DNA of 64,000 nucleotides from Bacillus sp. FJAT-49736 (GTDB lineage Bacteria > Bacillota > Bacilli > Bacillales > Bacillaceae_C): the NCBI RefSeq assembly GCF_018343615.1, contig NZ_JAGYPI010000001.1, forward strand, positions 1,928,193 through 1,992,192. The letters run 5' to 3'. Every line of letters starts with the position of its first letter. Position 1 is the first letter of the stretch. The position numbers and the translations under genes are program-made. Under the pieces are notes generated by a model that worked only from the letters and a program-made list of their open reading frames with translations, searched no databases and was not told the DNA's origin. This document shows positions 57,492 to 64,000 of the stretch, piece after piece.

Positions 57492-58541
57492 CTATAAAAT
57501 CTGCTCCTTTAAAAAGGGTAGCACGGATTCCCGTGATATTTTTCCTAATTGGACTAATTCCTTAATATGTGTTTCCAACAATTGCATGCCGCTATCCCTT
57601 GATGTTAAAAGAATATTAGGGATTTGGTGGATTTTTTCACTGCGAATTAAATTTGCTATTGCCGAATTATTAAGGAGAATTTCCATCGCTGCCCGCTGTT
57701 CCTTTTTATCAGGTGTTGGAAACAGCCTTTGAGAAACGATTGCCACTAAAACGGAGGCAAGCTGTATCCTAATCTGAGACTGTTGTGTCGGCGGAAAGAC
57801 ATCAATAATTCGGTTAATGGACGACGCTGCACTAGATGTATGCAAGGTACCAAGAACTAAGTGTCCTGTCTCAGCAGCTGTAATCGCGGTTTGAATCGTT
57901 TCCATGTCTCGCATTTCCCCAACCAAAATGACATCGGGATCTTGGCGTAACGCACTGCGCAAGCCATTTGCAAAATTCTTTGTATCAAATCCAACCTCTC
58001 TCTGATCTATCACCGAATGTCTATGCTTATGCAAATATTCGATTGGATCCTCTAAAGTGATTATATGCCTTCGCATCGATTCATTCATATAATCAATCAT
58101 GGAAGCCAAGGTGGTTGATTTTCCACTCCCGGTTGGTCCGGTAACCAGGATAAGTCCTTGTGGCTTAGCAGCTATTTTTTTCAATACTGGAGGTATATCC
58201 AGTTCATCAATCGTCGGTATTTTTGTCGGAACAATTCTGATTGCCATCGAAACACATCCGCGTTGATGGAAGGCGTTAATACGAAAACGCGAAATACCTG
58301 GAATGCCATAAGAAAAATCTAACTCTCCATTTTCCTTGAAATTATTCCAAAGATGTTCCGGAATAATAGCCTTCGCCATTCCTTCCGTATCTGCCGGCAG
58401 CAAAGCATCTTTCCCATACCGTTTCAATTCACCATTTATTCTAACCACCGGTGCTGTTCCGACGGTTAAATGAATATCAGATGCTTTTAACTCAAAGCCT
58501 GAACGCAGCAAATAATCAATTTTTTCCTTCATATTCCTCAC
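57492..58541 (-). CDS. pilT: Twitching/retraction ATPase PilT
   Basis: A 349-residue ATPase that takes pili apart. Walker [14 protein letters not shown] (about 130-142), Asp box and Walker B DPDVILVGEMRD, His box TGHLVLGTLHTSSAASSINR; the C-terminal AIANLIRSEKIHQIPN (AIRNLIRE-like motif) is the PilT hallmark. Its presence implies retractable pili, i.e. twitching or DNA uptake. B. subtilis lacks it at this place. Confidence 0.96.
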   Translation of the reverse strand: MRNMKEKIDYLLRSGFELKASDIHLTVGTAPVVRINGELKRYGKDALLPADTEGMAKAIIPEHLWNNFKENGELDFSYGIPGISRFRINAFHQRGCVSMAIRIVPTKIPTIDELDIPPVLKKIAAKPQGLILVTGPTGSGKSTTLASMIDYMNESMRRHIITLEDPIEYLHKHRHSVIDQREVGFDTKNFANGLRSALRQDPDVILVGEMRDMETIQTAITAAETGHLVLGTLHTSSAASSINRIIDVFPPTQQSQIRIQLASVLVAIVSQRLFPTPDKKEQRAAMEILLNNSAIANLIRSEKIHQIPNILLTSRDSGMQLLETHIKELVQLGKISRESVLPFLKEQIL

Positions 58542-60200
58542 CTATTCTGTATTAGCAACCCTTAATACTTCTTCTGTCGTCGTAATCCCTTGCTTAACCT
58601 TGTACAAACCATCATCGATGAGAAAAATAGTCTTATTCTTGAATGCCAATTGCCGCATATTCGAAAAGCTTTCATTATTCATGAGCACTCGACGCATTTC
58701 ATCGTTTATTTCTAAAATTTCATGGATGGCAATCCGTCCACGATAGCCTGTCATATTACAGGAAGAACATCCGCGGCCGCGAAAGACCTTATCGATTTTC
58801 ATATTTCTTTTCGCAAAAATCTCCACTTCTCTTTTGGTAGGAAGTTGTTCCTCACCGCAATCCCGGCAAACACGCCGTACAAGCCGTTGCGCGATAATCC
58901 CGCTTATCGAGGTGGCAACTAAAAAAGGCTCTACTCCCATATCTAAGAGTCTCGTAATGGTACTTAAAGAATCGTTCGTATGGATCGTGCTTAAAACTAA
59001 ATGCCCAGTTAAAGCCGCACGTATCGAAACCTCTGCAGTTTCCTTGTCACGAATTTCCCCCACCATTATGATATTTGGATCCTGTCTTAATATGGATCTG
59101 AGTCCAGTGGCAAAGGTCATACCTATATTTGGATTCACCTGAATCTGATTAATACCCTCTAATTGATATTCAACCGGATCTTCAATCGTAATGATATTTA
59201 CTTCTTCACGATTTAAATGGTTTAAAGCAGCATATAGCGTTGAGGATTTCCCAGATCCTGTCGGGCCAGTGATTAGCACGATCCCTGATGGATTTTCAAT
59301 TAATTGCTTAAACCTTTGAAGATGTACTTTATTAAATCCTAATTGATTAACATCGTTCAAGGAACTTGCCAAGTCTAAAATCCTTAATACGATCTTTTCT
59401 CCATATACTGTCGGAAGGGTAGAAACCCTTAGATCAACATGCCGAAAATCCATACTTGTTTTAATCCTTCCATCCTGCGGAATACGATGTTCGGTAATAT
59501 CGAGATTTGCCATAATTTTGATTCTAGCGGTTAACATGCTTTGCATATTTTTCGGCAAGGTTCTTTCAGAATGTAGGATACCATCTATTCGGTAACGAAC
59601 TACTAGTTTCGTTTCTTGTGGATCAATATGAATATCACTTGCTTTTTGCGAAACGGCATTGGAGATTAATTGATTCACCATTCGAACGATTGGGGAATCC
59701 TGATCCGTTATGGTTTCTTCTTGAACAGGTTCATTATCGATAGTAGCTTCGAGATCCTCGAACCCTTCTTCTGAATTGTAATGTTTATTAATCGCCTTTA
59801 AAATATCGTCCTTGGTTGCGATGGCGGTTTCGATTTGAAAGCCTGTTGATAGCCTCAGGTCTTCCAGCAAATAAAAATCCATTGGATCTGCCATTGCAAC
59901 AAATAAGCGATCCCCTTCTTTTCTTAAAGGGATAATCAATTCCTTTTTGGCTACTTCCTTTGGTATCAAGGTAAACAGCTTTGTATCAAATGGATAACGG
60001 TACAAGCTTACATGCGGAATGCCAAGCTGGAACTCTAACACCTCTATTAATTGCTGTTCGGTTACAAAACCGTGCTCTAAAAAGACTTCGCCTAGCTTTT
60101 GACCAGGCTTTTTTTCCTTTAAGGCAGTCTGTAATTGTTCTTCTTTTATTAATCCTGCTTCAACGAGCAAATCACCTAATCGTTTTCTCGTCTGCTTCAT
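58542..60200 (-). CDS. pilB: Type IV pilus assembly ATPase PilB
   Basis: A 552-residue extension motor. N-terminal GspE domain (RLGDLLVEAGLIKEEQLQTA, about 6-150), catalytic core with Walker A GPTGSGKSSTLYA (about 310), Walker B DPNIIMVGEIRD and His box TGHLVLSTIHTNDSLSTITR; zinc-binding Cys pairs CRDCGEE and CSSCNMTGYRGR (about 445-485). Directly precedes pilT. Confidence 0.96.
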   Translation of the reverse strand: MKQTRKRLGDLLVEAGLIKEEQLQTALKEKKPGQKLGEVFLEHGFVTEQQLIEVLEFQLGIPHVSLYRYPFDTKLFTLIPKEVAKKELIIPLRKEGDRLFVAMADPMDFYLLEDLRLSTGFQIETAIATKDDILKAINKHYNSEEGFEDLEATIDNEPVQEETITDQDSPIVRMVNQLISNAVSQKASDIHIDPQETKLVVRYRIDGILHSERTLPKNMQSMLTARIKIMANLDITEHRIPQDGRIKTSMDFRHVDLRVSTLPTVYGEKIVLRILDLASSLNDVNQLGFNKVHLQRFKQLIENPSGIVLITGPTGSGKSSTLYAALNHLNREEVNIITIEDPVEYQLEGINQIQVNPNIGMTFATGLRSILRQDPNIIMVGEIRDKETAEVSIRAALTGHLVLSTIHTNDSLSTITRLLDMGVEPFLVATSISGIIAQRLVRRVCRDCGEEQLPTKREVEIFAKRNMKIDKVFRGRGCSSCNMTGYRGRIAIHEILEINDEMRRVLMNNESFSNMRQLAFKNKTIFLIDDGLYKVKQGITTTEEVLRVANTE

Positions 60201-60209
60201 GCCTGCTCC

Positions 60210-61553
60210 CTACTTTTGTCCAAGATTTTGATTGTTTTTGCTGGAATTTGTATCTTGATTACTTGAAGTCTGATTATTTTTGTCATTATTATCTTGCTGC
60301 TGTGAATTAGAATCACCTTCTGCAGTAGTTTCACTTTGATTATCGGTCACATTATCTGCATTTCCGCTTTCCGTTTGACCACTATCGGTTAAAGGAGTCT
60401 TCAGAGGACCATATACTCTTACAACAGGACTAGGAGGATAGAAATCCTCACCTATTATGGTGCTTTCTAATCGTTTACCTGATTGATTACGAACTTCCCG
60501 CACCATTTTGATTAAAGTACCGTCTTTGCCATTTTCTTTTGTCACATAAGAGCCTTCTGCCACAAATGGACTGTACTGTTTCACTAGTTTCGGCGCGAAA
60601 GTTTGTTTATCTTTTATAAAGTAACGGTATTGATAGACAAAAGGCATGCCTTTTAAGCTAGCATACAAATTGTTGTCTATCATTTGAAGCTCGATAATAT
60701 AACTTATTTTATTTGGATTTGCGAACGTAAAATCTTCATGAAAAGCAGGATCCACTTTCGCCTCATAACCTAGATTAATATAATCGGGCAAGCTTGTACT
60801 TTGATTTCTTTCTATTATAGAAAAATTGGTTTGTAAAATAAGTTCATACATTAACGAGGAAAGAATGCTTAAATCCTTCGCAGATGCTTCGGAAAAGTTT
60901 TTACTGCGAATCAAATCAAGCACGGAGAACTCAGAACTTTCATTTACTTTTATATTAGAAAATTTATTTATGAATGCTTTTATTCCCGCTGAAGGTTTAA
61001 TATTTTGATGGAATGCCTCGGCAACAATAGTTTGGTACTTTGAATCTGATACTAGATACTGATCTAATGAAATATCGAATGGATCTACAGCTAATGCGGT
61101 AGCTCTATCTGCTAATATAGTTTTCAAGAGAGCCTTATTAATAGTTGCAGGATTTAAGCTAGGGACATTTTTACTTATTACCTGATCTAGCTTGTCATCC
61201 GCAATACTTACAGAGATAGGTTTTTTCATCCCGCTTTTTAAATTTGCCATCGTATGATTAATATCAAATTGAAAAAGGGAGTGTGGGTCAACCTTTACAC
61301 TTACCTCCATATAACGAAGCGTACATTGAAAACTATTTTCCCATTCATTGATTTTTTCCGTTAACTCATTTCTTGCTTCTGCTTTTGATTTCCCACCAAG
61401 CTTTAAAGGTCCAATCATTGTACCGTCTGCAAGAACCTGATCATGATTAGAAATTGATCGATAAGCCAATGCGCCATAATGTGAAAAAGCAAGAAGATAT
61501 ACTGTGCAAAGAGTTAGCACAGCAAAAATTTTTAACATGTGTTTGTAGTTCAC
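60210..61553 (-). CDS. Exported VanW/G5-like protein of the pilus locus
   Basis: About 447 residues. GTG at 61553 after AGGGGAG is the likely start (the frame opens at ATG 61571). One N-terminal span (IFAVLTLCTVYLLAFSHYGA), a middle VanW-like region (SSLMYELILQTNFSIIERNQ, then LPDYINLGYEAKVD), a G5-like strand region (GTLIKMVREVRNQSGKRLES) and a C-terminal 65-residue tail rich in Gln, Asn, Asp and Ser. It is directly upstream of pilB (10 bases). VanW-family proteins have no firm function; here I infer a cell-wall-associated partner of the pilus. Confidence 0.8.
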   Translation of the reverse strand: MNYKHMLKIFAVLTLCTVYLLAFSHYGALAYRSISNHDQVLADGTMIGPLKLGGKSKAEARNELTEKINEWENSFQCTLRYMEVSVKVDPHSLFQFDINHTMANLKSGMKKPISVSIADDKLDQVISKNVPSLNPATINKALLKTILADRATALAVDPFDISLDQYLVSDSKYQTIVAEAFHQNIKPSAGIKAFINKFSNIKVNESSEFSVLDLIRSKNFSEASAKDLSILSSLMYELILQTNFSIIERNQSTSLPDYINLGYEAKVDPAFHEDFTFANPNKISYIIELQMIDNNLYASLKGMPFVYQYRYFIKDKQTFAPKLVKQYSPFVAEGSYVTKENGKDGTLIKMVREVRNQSGKRLESTIIGEDFYPPSPVVRVYGPLKTPLTDSGQTESGNADNVTDNQSETTAEGDSNSQQQDNNDKNNQTSSNQDTNSSKNNQNLGQK

Positions 61554-61640
61554 ATTCGACGCTCCCCTCATAACTGTTCCAGTTCCATCGATAAATTATC
61601 TCTAACAAGCTGTACCATAATAATATCCGTTCTTATCTAT

Positions 61641-62387
61641 TTATTTTGAGCCCTTTTCTTCCAATTCTATGTATGGTATGATACCATCTTCTTCCACTTG
61701 GTCTGATTCATTTGATTCCAATAAGAGATCTTGATTAGTATTAATGTCTAATAGTTCTTCCCAATCTTCTTTGTCCTCACTTGAGGCAGATATCTCATCC
61801 AGTACCAAATTTCCTTGCGTTTGTTCGATATCTTCTAACTCCATAATCCATTTTTCCATTTCACTTAGACCCAATTCATTAGCTTGTTCTTCTTCATGTG
61901 TTAAAGGCAGATCATCTAAAATTAGATAATCCTCCACTTCTTGAAAGTCATCTGTATGTTGATTCAAGAAAAACTCTTCTTCCTCCAATACATTAGGGGA
62001 CAAGATTTCCTCCATGTCCTCTACCGTTTCCATGTCCAAATCATGTAAGGATGATGGATAGGTGGCCTTAGTGTCGACATCCACCTTTCTTCGCTTTTGT
62101 TCCGTGGCGAAATCTAATGCAATATCCTTCATTCCCGAATTGCTTGTAACCGTCCGATTGGGAATTCTTTTCGCCAATATATATGAAAATAGTAAAAGCA
62201 AAAGAAAGAAAGATAGAATCAATTGCCAAGATTGAAAAATACGATCCGCTAATATACCAATACTCGCTACGAGTAAAGCAATGATTACCATTAACCCCTT
62301 CTCTTTTACACGAAAACCGATTGGTAAAAAGTACATAATGGGCAAAAGGATGATAAGTCCTATCATTCCAATAATTCCAGTAACCAT
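61641..62387 (-). CDS. Membrane protein with long acidic cytoplasmic tail, unknown function
   Basis: A 248-residue protein with two to three spans in the first 70 residues (GIIGMIGLIILLPIMYFLPI, LMVIIALLVASIGILA, LILSFFLLLLLFSYILA). The rest (about 75-248) is strongly acidic, with many EE/DD runs (VEDMEEILSPNVLEEEEFF) and little basic charge, probably disordered and cytoplasmic. No homologue recognised. It is the first gene of the minus-strand pilus operon, 70 bases before the VanW-like gene and divergent from the minor pilin operon, so it may be a locus-specific regulator or scaffold. Confidence 0.7.
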   Translation of the reverse strand: MVTGIIGMIGLIILLPIMYFLPIGFRVKEKGLMVIIALLVASIGILADRIFQSWQLILSFFLLLLLFSYILAKRIPNRTVTSNSGMKDIALDFATEQKRRKVDVDTKATYPSSLHDLDMETVEDMEEILSPNVLEEEEFFLNQHTDDFQEVEDYLILDDLPLTHEEEQANELGLSEMEKWIMELEDIEQTQGNLVLDEISASSEDKEDWEELLDINTNQDLLLESNESDQVEEDGIIPYIELEEKGSK

Positions 62388-62497
62388 TACATCACTCCTT
62401 CACAAGTGTATAGACCTATAAAAAATGTCAGAAAAAGTCTGATTTTGATTAAATATATTGTATAATAAAGTCGAGGTTTTTGAAAGAAGGTGTTGGG

Positions 62498-63001
62498 TTG
62501 AAAGCAATAAAATTATTGCGGAAACAAGAGGGTTTAACATTAATTGAAGTTTTGTTATCCATTACCATTTTATCAATAATTTTGTTTTCTTTTATGAGAT
62601 TTTTCCTACAGGCGGGAAACTTTACAAATTTAAATGAAAAAAAGACCGTTGCAGTTAATGTTGCCCGAAATGTATTAATGTTTATGAAGCAGCAAAGCTT
62701 TATTGAGATTAAAGATAAAATTGCCAAGCTACCAGAAGAAAACGGGCATTTTAATCTGTATATTTGCGACAATAAATATCAATATTTCAACAATACAGAA
62801 ACACCCCTCACCTCATGTAAATCCATTCAAATTAATAACGAAGACTATAAAGTATCTCTATACTCTAATTTGGAAGATTGCAAGGCTGAAGGAAATTGTA
62901 ACTACTATATCCCAATTACAGTAGAAGTGCGGTGGAGTATACGTGATAAAATCTATAAAACTACGATTGATGGAACAATTGAAAGCGAAGATCTTCGATA
63001 A
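62498..63001 (+). CDS. Minor prepilin 1
   Basis: A 167-residue prepilin-like protein. Start TTG 62498 follows AAGGTG (the frame opens at TTG 62480). Leader KAIKLLRKQEG, then LTLIEVLLSITILSIILFSF with Glu at +5. The globular part has four Cys (YICDN, LTSCKS, LEDCKAEGNCNYY), perhaps two disulfides. Likely one of the PilV/PilW-type minor pilins that prime pilus assembly. The next gene overlaps its end. Confidence 0.88.
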   Translation: MKAIKLLRKQEGLTLIEVLLSITILSIILFSFMRFFLQAGNFTNLNEKKTVAVNVARNVLMFMKQQSFIEIKDKIAKLPEENGHFNLYICDNKYQYFNNTETPLTSCKSIQINNEDYKVSLYSNLEDCKAEGNCNYYIPITVEVRWSIRDKIYKTTIDGTIESEDLR

Positions 63002-63584
63002 TAGAGGCATTACTTTAATAGAATTATTGGTGACTGTTGCTATTTCAGCGATTTTTATACCTGTTATTTACGGTACATTTATTACTGGGTATAAAGTGTA
63101 CGAAAAAATTTCAATCGAATCTCAGTTACGTGATGACGCAGATTACATATCCTCTATGATTATGAATTCCCTTTATTCCATGCCCTTTAATGAGATAACT
63201 TCTTGCGATGGATCAAAGGATGATAATTGTTTCGAAATTAAAAATACAGTAGAAACCCAATTAAAAGGAGCGGGTGATAAAGGCTTCATTGATGTGGAAA
63301 GAGGAAAAAAGAGTACAGAAATTAATCAATTAAAAATACAGCTTGTGCCGTTTGAAAAAGACGGAATAACGTTACAAGGAATAAAAATTGGAGACCAGCT
63401 TCTCACAACCCAATCAAACTTCAATGGTTCAAAATTTATTATTCATTGTGGAGATGAAAGCTCCAATGGAGTATGCACAGAAGGCGGTACAATCGAATTA
63501 CAGCTTCAGGTATCTAATAATAGAAACAGTAAAAATCTTCATTTAAATAGTGACTTTGGTTTTTATGCCAGAAAGGGGAACTAA
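62970..63584 (+). CDS. Minor prepilin 2 (PilW-like)
   Basis: About 204 residues. Start is uncertain: ATG 62970, TTG 62979 or GTG 62943, all within the preceding gene, with no good ribosome site, so translational coupling is likely. Cleavage region KAKIFDNRG followed by ITLIELLVTVAISAIFIPVI, Glu at +5. Cys-containing segments ITSCDGSKDDNCFE and HCGDESSNGVCTEGG. Size and order (second of the minor pilins, larger) fit PilW. Confidence 0.85.
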   Translation: MEQLKAKIFDNRGITLIELLVTVAISAIFIPVIYGTFITGYKVYEKISIESQLRDDADYISSMIMNSLYSMPFNEITSCDGSKDDNCFEIKNTVETQLKGAGDKGFIDVERGKKSTEINQLKIQLVPFEKDGITLQGIKIGDQLLTTQSNFNGSKFIIHCGDESSNGVCTEGGTIELQLQVSNNRNSKNLHLNSDFGFYARKGN

Positions 63585-63586
63585 CA

Positions 63587-64000
63587 ATGTTCACCAATGA
63601 AAAAGGAAATACTCTCATTACTGTTTTACTTACGACAGTTGTATTTTTGACAATTGGTCTTGCGCTAGTATCTGGCACGATAAACGGATCCAAAAGAACA
63701 GAAGTACGAAAAACAGATATTCACATTACCTATGATGCCGTAAAAGCCATTGATCAAATAACAACTGATTTATCGATTGCTTTATCTTCTGATGCTACTC
63801 TTGCCGTGGACAGTCTTACTCCTGACAGTATAAACAGCAAACTAAAGTCCGTGTTACCTAATATCGTTAATAAAAATATTGATTTTCCATCATTTGAATG
63901 TATTAATATCGCTGATACTACTGGGGATTCGGTCCGCTATTTATTAAATAATACATGTAAAAATGAAAAAGGAGCTATTACTCAAACGTATAAGCTGGAT
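63587..64000 (+). CDS. Minor pilin-like membrane protein, cut by window end (PilX-like)
   Basis: The ATG at 63587 has AAAGGGGA upstream. It reads MFTNEKGNTLITVLLTTVVF and a hydrophobic stretch, then an extracytoplasmic part with Ser, Asn and Asp; the frame is open to the last base (138 residues). The leader has the EKG form of prepilins, but the +5 residue is Thr, not Glu. PilX/GspK-type minor pilins often lack Glu5, and position after PilW-like fits. Incomplete, so size is unknown. Confidence 0.78.
   Translation, partial: MFTNEKGNTLITVLLTTVVFLTIGLALVSGTINGSKRTEVRKTDIHITYDAVKAIDQITTDLSIALSSDATLAVDSLTPDSINSKLKSVLPNIVNKNIDFPSFECINIADTTGDSVRYLLNNTCKNEKGAITQTYKLD

Overview
The window is a 64 kb stretch of chromosome from an endospore-forming member of the Bacillaceae (Bacillus sensu lato). 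It is AT-rich and carries sporulation genes throughout (spoVB, bofC, coxA-like, safA, spo0B, spoIVFA/FB, spoIIB). Gene order follows the Bacillus subtilis backbone almost gene for gene: tcdA, 6S RNA, aspS-hisS, amidase yrvJ, dtd-rel, apt-recJ, secDF, comN, spoVB, yrzE, yajC-tgt-queA-ruvB-ruvA, bofC, coxA, safA, nadABC/nifS/nadR, pheA-pheB-obg-spo0B, rpmA-prp-rplU, spoIVFB-FA, minD-minC, mreD-C-B, radC, maf, spoIIB, comC. I could not name the species. Most genes lie on the minus strand.

Region by region. 1-1.4 kb: an ABC transporter with a YtrA-type GntR repressor, a permease and a 36-bp operator palindrome. 1.4-12.3 kb: tRNA and translation functions (TcdA, AspRS, HisRS behind a T-box, Dtd), 6S RNA, a cell wall amidase, the stringent-response enzyme Rel, and Apt. 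12.3-17 kb: recJ, then a small accessory operon (SDR, divergent QueA paralogue, VOC protein). 17-30 kb: protein export (SecDF, YajC), queuosine (Tgt, QueA), Holliday junction migration (RuvAB) and spore proteins. 30-37 kb: SafA, then divergently arranged de novo NAD genes with NadR. 37-43 kb: phenylalanine synthesis, Obg, Spo0B, L27/Prp/L21 and an RNase E/G-type enzyme. 43-52 kb: the pro-sigma-K protease pair and division/shape genes. 52-64 kb: a type IV pilus locus (pilO, pilN, pilM, prepilin peptidase, pilin, pilC, pilT, pilB, a VanW/G5-type exported protein, an acidic membrane protein) and a divergent minor-pilin operon that runs off the end. B. subtilis keeps only comC of this set at the equivalent place.

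The intergenic DNA is unusually structured. I see (i) at least four small elements with inverted ends of the type GGC..TTTCTTAA, two of them abutting a second element type; (ii) three long-hairpin repeats sharing an architecture, the third with both arms changed; (iii) three 52-bp degenerate tandem units upstream of the SDR gene. The strongest leads for something undescribed are the QueA-paralogue operon, the repeat families, and the pilus locus with two uncharacterised partners. The rest is conserved Bacillaceae backbone.
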